Assembly (NCBI GenBank): GCA_905221605.1
Contig: CAJNDS010002538.1
Span: 37,501 to 101,500 of the forward strand
Origin: Symbiodinium natans
Lineage: Eukaryota; Sar; Dinophyceae; Suessiales; Symbiodiniaceae
Direction of reading: 5' to 3'
DNA length: 64,000 bases
The notes under the pieces were generated by a model. The model was not told where the DNA came from. It ran no database searches and saw only the letters and a list, made by a program, of their open reading frames with translations. The first letter of the stretch is position 1, and each line of letters opens with the position of its first letter. This document shows positions 45,894 through 55,816 of this stretch, piece after piece. Both the position numbers and the translations under genes were made by a program.

Positions 45894-47669
45894 TCAGTCC
45901 ATGTAGTCTCCAGCCGTCATGGGGATCGAGGCTCCGCCATCCATGGTCCCGTCAGGCTGGTCCGCTGTTCCTTGGCTCCGGCCTCGGTTCTTGTCCTTTC
46001 CGCGGCGCGTCGAGGGCTTCCGCTTGTGGCCTTTGCTGAGGATGCAGGGAGGGGAGGAGAAGACGGCCACAGGCAGGTCCGGCTCGAAGACGATCTTCAG
46101 CACCTCGCAGTCTGCGGGCCGACGGTCCACGCTGGCCAGAACCACCGGCTCCCCGGAATCGAGCATCACGTGGTCCCCCACTTTCAAGTCACCGGCCGCG
46201 AGGAAGTCATAGTCGCGGTTCTCGGCGATCTTCCCTGACTCGCCGGTTGCATCCGGGACTGGGACCTGCACGAGGTGGTCCGGGGTCACCCGCAGCGTGG
46301 CAGCTCCTGCTTGCAAGTCGACGACTTCGGAGGCTCGGCAGAGTTCAGGGTTGGCAACCACCTTCAAAATGGTCGCGTCGTCTCCGGCAACCACTTGGGA
46401 CCCTTTCTTGAGATCGCCGCCTGGGAGGAAGAAGTCGTTTCCGCAGCTGCGTGTCTTGAAGATGGCGTCTGACATGAAGCAGTGAGGCCTCACGGAGAAC
46501 CAGGATGAGCAGCTCAGAACCGACGAGGCGTCGTCATCAACATCCACCATGGTGTATCCCATCTGCTCGGTCAGGCCGGATTCAGGGCTGCTGGAGGCTC
46601 CGCAGGCGAGGGCGGCATGAGCTCCATGCCCGCCGAAGCGCGTGAGCTGGCGCTCCAATTGACGACACCGCTCCTGGCACGCGCCCTTCTCTTGCCAGAG
46701 AGCCTGCATCTGGCCCAGCTTGGTCTCCAACTTGGCTTCTGCTTTGGTCAGCTGCGTGTTGAGCTGCTCACAGCGATCCTTGTAGACTGCACTACTCTCC
46801 AGCAGGCTCTGCAAATCTGGCTTGTTTCCGGAGACAGCCTCCACAGCCGCCAAGCAGGTTGCGAGCCGATCGCAGTTTTCCTTGTGCTGGGCACACTCGT
46901 CCTGCAGCCTTTGAAGGTCACGTTGCTGTCTTGATGCCTCGGCTTCTGAGGCCTCCAAGCGACGTGCAAGCTGCTCGCACCACTCCTTCTGCGCGACACC
47001 CTCGTCCTGAGCGGCCTGGAGCTCACGTGCCTGGTGAGCTGCCGTCGCTTCCACAGCCGCCAGGCGGTCCGCGAGCAGCCCGCACTCGTGCTTCGCGGCT
47101 TGGATCTCCCGCTGCGTCTCTGTGCTTGCGGCCTGCGCCGCATCCAAGCCGGCACTCAGCTGCGCGTTCTGCAACTTGACCTGGGCGACGACCTCCTTCG
47201 CGGAATGGAGCTCGGCCTCGGCGGCTTCCAGGCGCTCGCCCAGCTGCCTCTTCTCCTCCCGCAGCTGCTCCTCCTGGCCCCTCTCCTCCACTTTCTGCCG
47301 CTTCCGCGCCGTCTCCTCGGCCTCCGCCTCGGCCGCTGCCAGCGGCGTCCAACTCCAAGCCACTCGCTCCAGCCCCGCCTCCGAGAAGGAGCCGACGACG
47401 CACCGGCTCCGCTCGCTCCGCGCGTGCTGGAAGAGCAGCTCGGCCAGCCGCTCCTGGGAGCGGTCCTCGCTCAGACCGCGCCAGGCCGCCGCCTCCGCCG
47501 GCCGCGCGGCCCAGAGCTCCACCAGCCGCGCCGCCAGCGCCTCGAGGGCGCGCTGCGCATTGCCAGGGTCCCACCACGGGCCGTACCACGCCGAGTGCAC
47601 GAAGGCGTCGAGGACGGTGTCCAGGGGCCAGCCGGCCGGGACCGCGGTGAGCTCGCAGAGATACGGCAT
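45894..47669 (-). CDS. Coiled-coil protein with C-terminal Hint (hedgehog/intein-type) domain
   Basis: A single-exon minus frame. I chose the Met at 47669 (MPYLCELTAV, 591 residues); the frame is open 53 codons further up, but that part reads poorly. Residues about 1-120 are unknown. From about 130 to 330 is a coiled coil with imperfect 35-residue repeats carrying a conserved Cys (WCEQLARRLEA, NCDRLATCLAA, RCEQLNTQLTK). The Hint domain starts at Cys397 (CFMSDAIF), has the T-x-x-H block (LRVTPDHLVQV, His465) and ends near CILSKGHK at about 542-549. The basic tail (KRKPSTRRGKDKNRGR) could be a nuclear signal. Hint domains cut or rearrange peptide bonds in hedgehog and inteins; the usual C-terminal Asn is not seen here, so cleavage without splicing, or no activity, is possible. 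Partial paralog at 63293. Confidence 0.85.
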   Translation of the reverse strand: MPYLCELTAVPAGWPLDTVLDAFVHSAWYGPWWDPGNAQRALEALAARLVELWAARPAEAAAWRGLSEDRSQERLAELLFQHARSERSRCVVGSFSEAGLERVAWSWTPLAAAEAEAEETARKRQKVEERGQEEQLREEKRQLGERLEAAEAELHSAKEVVAQVKLQNAQLSAGLDAAQAASTETQREIQAAKHECGLLADRLAAVEATAAHQARELQAAQDEGVAQKEWCEQLARRLEASEAEASRQQRDLQRLQDECAQHKENCDRLATCLAAVEAVSGNKPDLQSLLESSAVYKDRCEQLNTQLTKAEAKLETKLGQMQALWQEKGACQERCRQLERQLTRFGGHGAHAALACGASSSPESGLTEQMGYTMVDVDDDASSVLSCSSWFSVRPHCFMSDAIFKTRSCGNDFFLPGGDLKKGSQVVAGDDATILKVVANPELCRASEVVDLQAGAATLRVTPDHLVQVPVPDATGESGKIAENRDYDFLAAGDLKVGDHVMLDSGEPVVLASVDRRPADCEVLKIVFEPDLPVAVFSSPPCILSKGHKRKPSTRRGKDKNRGRSQGTADQPDGTMDGGASIPMTAGDYMD

Positions 47670-48790
47670 CAGGGCGATCTTGAGAACGAAAAAGGAGCAC
47701 CTTTTCAGTGGGGGTAGCGGGCGAGTCCTGTCTCTTGAGCCGGCTATCGCTGGAAACTCTGAGGAAACATCTGCGCAAACCCGCATAGAGCAAGGAAGGT
47801 GTTGCGACTCTCGTTTTCTCAGCTCCAAAGTTTAAGTGAAAGGTATATGTCATGCCGCACGCCTTGGCTGCGACTCCGCGGCATCTCCGACTCCGGCTCT
47901 ACACGATCCTCATGCCTCGGTAAAGAATTTAGTGGCCCGAGTGGGCTCCATCAGGCACGCTTCTTGAACCGGCGCATGCGAATCCCACCGACACTTTGCC
48001 CCAGCAGCAGGTCTTGAGTCTTGAGTCTTGCAGGCGCAGCACCCGGAAGGAGTTTCACTGCCAATCGGATTTCGGCAAGGTACATGCACAACTTTCAGCG
48101 TGAGTCATGGGGGCTCATGCTTGCAGTGTGAGGCGAGCATGAGTACCCCCCCTTTCTTGACGCCGATGGGGAAAAACCCAAGGCCCCTGAACAACCTCCT
48201 TTCATTTTGCTTCTGATGGGAAGCACTGACAATCGTACACGCACTCACAAAAAAATCCTAACCCCACCTACATCTCTGGCACCCTAAACCCCATAAGTCT
48301 ATATCCCTTACAAACCCTAAACCTTACAAACCCTTAAACTCAAAAACGCAAAACCTGCACAAACCCTAAACGCCCTGAACATCAAGCCGGGAGTGCATGC
48401 GGTGCATGAAAATGCAACAACACCCTACTGTAGGCGCCTAAGATAAATTAGAACAGGCTTCTTTTTTTTTTTTTTTTTTTTTTTGGGGGGGGGGGTATTG
48501 TAGTATAATCACAAAGGGACCCTAGAAGGGAAGATTACTCGTAACTCTTCCGACTCCTATCTTATCAGCCAATGGCCTCTTGGACTTCCGGGGCTTGCTG
48601 AAAGGGTCTCGTAGTAGGGTTTGCGGGGTTGGGTCTTTTTTTTTCTCCCTCTCTCTCTCTGTACATATATATATATATACATGCCCTAGGTAAGCCCTAT
48701 ATGTATATATATATATAGTTTTTTGTTGGTACCCAAATGCTAGACCCTAAAATCGCTATACCCTACAAACCCCAACTCTGAGCCTCAGCA
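47670..48790. other. Hint gene upstream region
   Basis: Repeat-free to about 48230, so it may include the 5' untranslated region. Then degenerate CCCTAAA words, poly-T (48461-48484) followed by poly-G, a possible family D fragment (AGGGACCCTAGAAGGG at 48518) and TA microsatellites (48664-48720). No promoter motif is recognisable; dinoflagellate promoters lack a standard TATA box. Confidence 0.4.
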
Positions 48791-48799
48791 TCGAATCTC

Positions 48800-48858
48800 C
48801 CCTAAACCCTAAACCCTAAACCCTAAACCCTAAACCCTAAACCCTAAACCCTAAATCA
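48800..48858. repeat. CCCTAAA array
   Basis: About eight units, left of the GC-rich island 48865-48945. Confidence 0.9.
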
Positions 48859-48864
48859 ACTCCC

Positions 48865-48945
48865 CTGGTGCCATCCCTTCCACACGCTGGGCCCACCGCT
48901 GCGCTGCTGCGACTCGCGGGGGCCGTGGCCACCCGAGCCGTGGGC
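48865..48945 (-). CDS. Possible micro-exon, paralogous to 54330-54395
   Basis: The minus strand reads ARVATAPASRSSAA before CAG|C. The island at 54330-54395 reads LIRAATPPELQQCA before CAG|GT, with matching nucleotide layout. Both sit 3' of a TIR-like gene copy, so the segment was duplicated with the genes. Confidence 0.4.
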
Positions 48946-48949
48946 CCTA

Positions 48950-49755
48950 CATATATATATATATATATATATGAGATAATGTAATTCAGTTTCAGTAATA
49001 CTGTGTATATATATATATATGCATATGAGATAATGTAATTCAGTTTAAATTAGTACTATACATATGTAATAATATGTATGTATGCACGGATATTTCTGTA
49101 AACTAGATATGAATGTCATGTAGCTACTACAAACCCCATGTACACCCTAGCAAAAACCGTACACACTCTTTAAACCCAATAAGCCCCTAAGCCCTGTGGG
49201 CCCTACAAGCCCCACAGCCCGGCCTCGTAAGCCCTTGAGTAAATACAAGGGCCGCAAAACATCCCAGAGCAACTTCCGGCTCTTTCAAGCACCAGTTGGG
49301 ATGTTCCCCCTTCTACTGCCAGTCCCGTACCCCCCCCCTGTTAAAATCCCCACCAAGGACTGTTAGTCTAAGGGGGAATATCCCAAAGCACCAGGTCTAA
49401 CCTCGACCCCTGACCCCCCGACCAGTGGGTTTATGGTGTTTTCCCAGGTTTCGGGTATGTGCCCTGAACTGCAACCAGACCCTAAACTCCCAAAACCATG
49501 ACAACCAACCCTGAGAAAGGCTTAGATTCAGATCTGTTCTATGAAAAAGGGTTTAAAGCTTCAGGCCGAGTGCGCTTACCTCCAAAATAGTATCTGGCAT
49601 AGGCTTGGTTGGACACGCACAAGTATACTGTGCAAACTGATTTTGCGGAGAGACCGGCTCACTCTTGGTACAGGAACTACCATCATGCAACGGCCCTCTT
49701 CCCCATGGCTTTGATCATGTGGCTTTCTTTCCCGCTGTGTGCTTGCAGCAGATGT
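48950..49755. other. TA microsatellites and low-complexity stretch
   Basis: Two TA runs (48951-48972, 49005-49022) sit in a duplicated phrase of about 50 bp (ATGAGATAATGTAATTCAGTTT at 48972 and 49026). The rest holds no gene I can support. 49640-49750 matches 55705-55795 downstream of the second TIR-like copy. Confidence 0.45.
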
Positions 49756-49856
49756 GGGGGTTTACGAAAATAAGGCACCCTTAGTACAGAACCCCGAAGA
49801 GTAGGATCCCCTTATCATAAGGACCCAAGAAGGTAGCCCAAATTGCAGAAACCCCC
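49756..49856. mobile_element. Introner, family E, present only in TIR copy A
   Basis: GGGGGTTTACGAAAATAAGG to TTGCAGAAACCCCC, 101 bp, flanked by ATGT on both sides (49752-49755 and 49857-49860). Copy B has a single ATGT with no insert at 55796-55800. This filled/empty pair defines the insertion and a 4-bp target duplication. It lies just past the stop codon of copy A. Confidence 0.8.
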
Positions 49857-49877
49857 ATGTCGTGCAAGGGGACTCAC

Positions 49878-52800
49878 TCAATCGGAGTCAGAATCGTCAG
49901 AGCTCGCGGACTCGCTGTCGCACTTCGCCTCCTGAAGTGCATCTGAGTCCAGGCGCAGCGCGTGCAGGCCGCGACCAAGAAAGAGCTGCAGGAGGCAGGG
50001 CCCGCAGTAGGGGAGGGCCAAGGTACCTTGGGGACCAAATGAACCCCAAAATTTGGGGTCCTCTATACCTTATTCTGCTATAATTCCTATGTTAAGGTAA
50101 TATGAACCCTAAAATTGGGGTGCTATACCTTAGACTACTCTAATTCCTATTATTAAGGTATATGAACCATAAACCCTTTTCTATAATTCCTGTTTTGAGG
50201 TAATATGAACCCTAAACCCTTTTAGGGGTCATAATTCGTCCCCGAGGTGCCCTTCATGCCGAGGAGGGCGAAGCCGCTTGTGGTCAAGAAGAACAGAGCT
50301 CCCAAGAACGCTTGTTGGGGCCGGTCTTGCAGGAGGTTCTTCCACTCCCAGAACCTATACTTCCCCTTAGAACCTTAACAAAAATTAAGATTTATAATAT
50401 CCTCTTGGGTTTGATATAAAGAAAAATAGCACATAATTCCCAAGGGGGGGGGATATAGGAACATGACAACCGGGAACATGACGAGGATGTACACCGCCAG
50501 GAGTCGGGTCATCAGCTTCATGATGAAGCATCGCTCGTCCCAGGAGCTTCGATAGATCACGATGGCGAGCAGGACCCTGCACGCAACGGGAAGGCTCTGA
50601 ATCACCACATGAACCCAGGGGTGCGGACACACAATGTCGTCGAGAAGGCGCAGCGCCGCGATCAGACCAAACGGAACTAGTGCTAGGACGGGCACGGATA
50701 TCTCGGCGTGGCCGGCCTCGTGAATCCCAACCCCCGCACGGGCGACCTGTCTCAGGGTCGGCGTTGACATCCCAGCGGCCAACAGGACTCGGATGGCGTA
50801 GTCCACGGCTTCCGTGTTGGCGCCGATCTCCGCATGAATGCGCGCGGCATCCTCGGCCCTGGAGCAAGTTGCGTGAGCAATTGAACCCCGAAACCCTCGT
50901 TGGAGCTGCAGGGCTTCCTCCGCCCTGGAGAGGCTGTTGACACGGTCCACCTCCATCAAGCAGAACAAGAGTGTGAAGAAACCAAGAAGCACTCGCTGCG
51001 CAGCGAGCGCGATATCGATCTCTTGAAACCCCGGAAGGGCAAGGAAGCCATGGACGGTGCGCCAATGCACTGTCAGTAGCCCTGCTGCCAATGCTCCAAG
51101 CCCGTTCAATACACTTCGGCACCCATTGTGTTGAAGAGTTGTGCCAGCCACCGCGCTGGCTACCGCGAGGCATACAGCCTTGGTGGCCCAGGAACAATGT
51201 TAAAATGAGGATACCCTTTCTGGGGGTTGGTTGCTTCATAAGGGAACCTTGAACCACCAACAGACAGGGACAAAGGGTACCTCTCGGCTGCCAAGAAGCC
51301 AGTATACTGATGACATGGTGAGCATCAGTGTGGCAGGCGGTGTGCTTCCATGACTTTAGAATCACTGCAGCAATCACACCTGTCAATCCAAGCAGAAGCG
51401 TCCGGAACAAAGCTGTGCCCATCTCCTTTCTGTTCGAGCGCCTGGCAATAAGAATCGTCTTTCCCGTCTCATGGGCGCAATATGCCTCATAGCAACACCA
51501 GATCCTCGTGTAGACGCTGCATTCACGATTTGGAACAACAAGGACGTAAGTGGAGGCTTGCAGAGCCAGCGCAAATGGCGAATTGCCAGGGGACTGTAGC
51601 AAGGCTCCTATGTCCAAGTTTTGCGGATTGGCCAGCATGCAACACCAGGCATGCCGCGCACCTGCAGGCACAACGCGAAACTATCTATGATCTGTTCTGT
51701 TGAAGAAATCGAATCAGCAAAGCTATCAAGTACTGCTACAAAAGCACTCATGATGATGACCTGGAGAAGAAGAACTCATACATTCTATGAGGTTTAGGGT
51801 ATAGGGTGTGCTAAGCTCGCGCGCTATGCCCGCCTCAAGGAAACCCTATTCACAACCCACAGCGGGCCAAACCGGAGCCAGCCCAAACCCAAACTCACAT
51901 GTAGAACATGTTTGGAGGAGACGTGAATCACGTGGGACACTTGGACACTTGAAACGCTAGGAACAGTTGCTGAAATGCGCGCCGTAGTGATTGTAATATC
52001 GGCTTCAAACAGAGTGAAAGTGGATGAAATACCCAGAAAAGCCCCTGTGAGAAGAAGTTCTCTGTTGGGGATTCTAGTGAGTCCTTCAACGCAGTAACTT
52101 GTCCATTGTGGATTTTCTGTTCATCTGTTCACACGAGTTTCATGGTAATACAAGCGGCGACAGGGAAAAGAGCACGCGTGATTAAAATTTGAACAGTGGA
52201 CTAGCAAACAAGGAAATCACATGAACGGGAAATTCACGCTTCAATACCATCATTGCAATTTCCCATCCATGTGTAGAAATAAAGAACAATATAAATAATA
52301 TAGCGGTTGAACGAAAGATGAATAAGAAAAAGAATAAGAATAAGAATAAGAATAAGAATAAGAATAAGAATAAGAATAAGAATAAGAATAAGAAGAAGAC
52401 GACGAAGAATAAGAAGAACGGCCAGTGTCTTATTCTCATTAAGTGTTCTCTTCTGTTCGTTCGCTCGTTCAAAAGTCCCCCATTCACTGTGCTCATGTGT
52501 TCACTTTATTCACTCTGTCTTCACTTGTTCACTTGCAGGGGGAACAAGGTCAACACACTCTGGGGCTGGAACCCCTAAACCTCAAACACTAAACCATAAA
52601 CCCCCTTACCCTAAACCCTAAACCCTATACCTGGTGCTTGACTCGCCCACATGCCAGAGGGGTGGTGGGTTTAGGGTTCAGGGTTTAGGGTTTATAGGGT
52701 TTAGGGTTTAGGGTTGTTTAGGGTTTAGGGTTTAGGGTTGTTTAGGGTTTAGGGTTGTTTAGGGCTTGAGGTGAACAACTCTGGTTCTTTATTTGCCTTT

Positions 52801-53655
52801 GAAGGCCACTCTTCCATCGTGCTATAAAGCGGGCAGGGGAAACCCACGCCTTGTTTTCGGTGCCTACTGATGTATTCACGCATAACACAGTAGTACGTGC
52901 AACAAACACGCGTAGGTATGCGTGTATATATATATATATATACGTATATATATACACCATATTGCATACGTGTATGATGTATATATGTCTATTCTATATA
53001 TGGTCGTTTACATATCTATGATTAAACTGACTTTGCGAATTCCGGTGTAACACCTACGTATCTTCTGTGTGTGTGTTTCACTTCTGACTGTATAGGATTT
53101 GCCTCTGAAAAGATCGCGAACATCTCCTAAGTCTCTGTAGTCGACTACTTGCCGACTGAAGTACTCGGTTTACAGTGCATCCTCAGCAGCGCCCAAGCCT
53201 GCAGGCCAGGAGAAGAGCACCTTGGAGAGGAACTCGAAGATGCCCTCCTGCCAGGCGTGGCTGATGAAGAGGTCGCAGTCCAGGCCTTCGGGGTGCCTCA
53301 TCAAGGCCCAGCTCACCTTGCCGGCCTGCTCCGTCACCGGCATGATGTGCTTCTCGTTGACGAGGTAGATGCTCGGCCCATGAACCTCGTCAGAAGGCGG
53401 AAGGGCGCGATCCTCCACGTCGCGCTCCGAAGGGCGCAGCTCGCCCTCGGAAACAGCCCGGCGCACCTCCTGCTTCAAGTACTTCAGGTCTGCGTACGTC
53501 ACGCACCAGCGATCCGGAGGAACCGACTCGTGCAAGGCCACGGCCTCCAGCGTCGTGTATCGCCGAGAGACTCGGGAGTCGCGGAGCATTGCGTCGGATT
53601 GCATGGGAGCAGTTCGGACGGGTCTGGCATATAGTCTGCAGGACTTATACAAAAT
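49878..53655 (-). CDS. TIR-like multi-pass membrane protein, copy A (spliced)
   Basis: Exons on minus: 53199-~53655, 51292-51661, 50463-~51188, 50251-50354 and 49878-50026 (stop). The first two exons form a TIR-like domain: CDLFISHAWQEGIFEFLSKV, then RHAWCCMLANPQNL and IWCCYEAYCAHETGKTILIA. The last exons encode about seven membrane segments (including LLAVYILVMFPVVMF) with an acidic Ser/Asp tail (SESASSDDSDSD). TIR-like folds act in signalling or NAD cleavage; the role here is unknown. Intron 1 is GC-AG (53198-51662). Two A-only introner introns lie at 50355-50462 and 50027-50250. The acceptor of intron 2 (near 51188) is not AG by my reading. The Met for translation may be at 53604 (MQSDAML). 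Coordinates span introns. Confidence 0.8.
50027..50250. mobile_element. Family A introner inserted in TIR copy A (224-bp intron)
   Basis: The copy B sequence reads straight through (AAGGTACCTTTCATGCC at 55961). In copy A a family A element sits between GGTACC and GGTGCC, a 6-7 bp target duplication. On minus, donor AAGG|GCACC and acceptor CCCCAAG|GTACC restore K-G-T-L exactly as in copy B. The interior is a tandem triplication like 43372-43584. This is the best evidence in the window that family A creates GC-AG introns. Confidence 0.9.
50355..50462. mobile_element. A-only introner, family F (108-bp GT-AG intron)
   Basis: The element CTATACTTCCCC to GGGGGGGGATATAG lies between two GAAC copies (50351-50354 and 50459-50462). 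Copy B has one GAAC (56066). On minus the donor GT comes from the duplicated GTTC and the acceptor is GTATAG|GTTC; splicing restores V-V-M-F-W-E-W as in copy B. Confidence 0.85.
51189..51291. mobile_element. Intron 2 of TIR copy A, inverted-repeat type
   Basis: About 103 bp with internal inverted ends GGATACCCTTTCTGG and AAAGGGTACC. Copy B has the homologous intron (56796-56901), so it predates the duplication. The donor is conserved as TCTT|G-C or TCTTT|GT. The acceptor side TTCCTG|G lacks AG. Confidence 0.6.
51662..53198. other. Intron 1 of TIR copy A
   Basis: 1.5 kb GC-AG intron with CCTGCAGG at both edges. Contains an AAGAAT hexamer array (52321-52393), a TTTAGGG/CCCTAAA pair around a short island (52580-52765), and a TA microsatellite (52922-52960). 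Much of it aligns with intron 1 of copy B. Confidence 0.7.
52320..52393. repeat. AAGAAT hexamer microsatellite
   Basis: About 12 units, present in copy A and absent from the matching place in copy B. The Lys/Asn-rich and Phe/Leu-rich frames across it are artefacts. Confidence 0.9.
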
Positions 53656-53724
53656 GCCACACATTATGCCATGAAGCAGGCTAAGTTTTGAACTGTCGGT
53701 TTCTCCCAAACCCCCAAAACCCAT

Positions 53725-54330
53725 GAACTACAGGATGATTGCAGAGCATTCTGGGGCTCAGGGCCCATGTTGCATGTGGGCCTATGGCGAAACATGCACA
53801 AGTCTACAGCCCTTGGAACAAAATCTGGTGTTTCCAGTTATGTCTGGGTTTAGGGCTTTTAGAGCTTATAGGGTTCTATAGTGTCACGTACACCTCATGC
53901 GGCCGGAAAATATGCCCACCGGACCAATCCCCAAGTTCTGCAGCTCCGCGAGGGTTTTGTGACAGGCTATTCTAGACCCTGAACTGTGCAGCGGTTGATT
54001 CTGGAGATTAGAAAGCCCTACAGAACCCCTATCTTACACAGGGCGCCTCTGCGAACCCGCCACGGAAAGGCCTCTGGCAGCGGCCGAACCCTGGGCTTTG
54101 GGGCCTATAAGGCATGTAAGGGTTTGAAGAGCTTGTACGATTTCCCTTGGGTTGGGTTAGGGCTTTCATGGGTATGGGCTTGAAGAAACCCCAAAATCGG
54201 CCAAGATCCTATCACAGAAACCCTACACCCGAAATACCCTGGCCCGGAAAAATGCCTAAAACCCAAAAGACCCTATATAATTTTGAGCCTCAGAATCAAA
54301 CCTAAAGCCCGCTTCAGTCATCTCTTCCAG
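53725..54330. other. Upstream of TIR copy A
   Basis: Part of 53730-53820 matches the region upstream of copy B's first exon (60560-60610), so the duplicated unit extends 5'. No further exon was identified. Confidence 0.4.
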
Positions 54331-54395
54331 TCACTGAGGCCACCTGCGCACTGCTGCAGCTCGGGGGGCGTGGCCGCCCGGATCAAACCTGTGCG
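54330..54395 (-). CDS. Possible micro-exon LIRAATPPELQQCA
   Basis: Donor TGCGCAG|GT, acceptor cacag|GTTTG-like. Fourteen codons, paralogous to 48865-48945. A CCCTAAA array follows at 54395. Confidence 0.45.
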
Positions 54396-54545
54396 CTAAA
54401 CCCTAAACCCTAAACCCTAGAACCCCACCCTAGACCCTAAACCCTAAACCCTGAACCCTGAACCCTAGACCCTAGACCCTAAACCCTAAACCTTACACCC
54501 TAACACCCTAACACCCTAACACCCTAAAACCCTAAACCCCAAACC
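54395..54545. repeat. CCCTAAA array with CCCTAACA variants
   Basis: About 20 units, ending in ACCCTAAC octamer-like variants. Confidence 0.9.
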
Positions 54546-55700
54546 CCACACCCTACAGAAGGCCTCAACTCCTTAACCTGGCTTCGCCTTTCCCTCGGAG
54601 GGCTTTAGTTCAACTCTGGGAAATGTGGGCCGAGCCACTTTTCTAGTTCATGGTTGGGACAATATTAAAATTTTAAACTTATATTCCTTATTGGGTTTAG
54701 GTACCCTTAAAAATGTAAAATGTTACCCAACTATGACAAAGTTTCGTTGAGGGCTCTTACAAGGCTTACGGGGGTAGTTCGAGGGGTCTCGTGGAGTGTA
54801 CATGAGGCCTGACAGGTGCGAATAAGACCTGCTCAAAGCCCTCATCCCGAAACCCTAAATCCTGTAAGTTGTTGGGTTTGAGGTGTTTTGGTAGTGTTGC
54901 AGGAAACCGCAGGTCTCCAACGCGTGAGCTCAACCTAACAGGGCCTCGTCAATATTTATTCAGGGTTTAGGGTTTTAGGGTTCAGGGTTTAGGGATTACA
55001 GGGTTTTTAGGGTGATTGGGTTTAGGGTGATTGGCTTCACAGGGTTTATAGGTTGTAAAGGGTAAGCAAGCGCTTTAAGGTCTTAAGCCGGTTTCTACGT
55101 TAAGGCTCTTGGCAGGGGCTGAATATATGGGGTCGCCATATTTTGGGCTTCTAGAGGCCTCCAACTCGCCTAAAAGCATCTTAGCGGGTGGAGTAGTAGG
55201 GAGCCAAGCACACAATACATCCCCAAATAGAACCCATCAAGGGACACTCTAAGTGGACACTCTACACATGACTGCGCCCTTCGCACTGTAAACCCTAGCA
55301 AAAGCCCTAAACCTGAAACCCTCCTAAACCCTAATAAGCTCGAAATCATAAGCCCTAAACCCGAAACCCGAACAAATCCTATAAGCCCTAAACCCGAAGC
55401 CCGAATAAGTTCTACAACCCCCAGGGTCGAAACCTTGTGACTAACGAAAGGCATTCAGGAAAGAGGCTTCCTAAACCCTTCAAAATACTGAACCCTAAAA
55501 CCCTAAAACCCGAAAACCCTAAAACCCTTAAACCCTAACCCCTACGTAAGAGGCCCCAAGCCCGTCCCCGAAGCAAAGAGTCCCCTACCCAAAAACCGCC
55601 CCCTAGAATGCTTGTTGTAGGGTGTTAGGGTCTTAAGGTTAAACGTTGAGGTTTGGGGTTTTGGGGCTTAGGGTTTTGGAGTTTAAGGGTTAGGGTTTAC
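54546..55700. other. Stretch between TIR gene copies
   Basis: Degenerate telomere-like words, an AT-rich patch (54650-54720) and weak frames. I see no gene. The 3' flank homologous to copy A begins at about 55705. Confidence 0.4.
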
Positions 55701-55816
55701 AGGTTTAGGAGACAAGCTCACTCTTGGTATGCAACTACCATCTTCCTCATGGTTTTGATCATGTGGCTGCCTTTCCCGCTGAGTGCTTGCACCATATGTC
55801 GTGCAAGCGGACTCAC

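Noticed and set aside
47034..47835. Long plus and minus frames overlapping the Hint gene
   Set aside because: They are shadows of the GC-rich coiled-coil coding frame.
50385..51671. A single 428-codon frame through TIR copy A
   Set aside because: Only its first 120 codons are real exon 2. Beyond 51292 it reads intron and then the wrong frame of exon 3.
52182..52496. Phe/Leu-rich or Lys/Asn-rich peptide
   Set aside because: It is a translation of the AAGAAT microsatellite.
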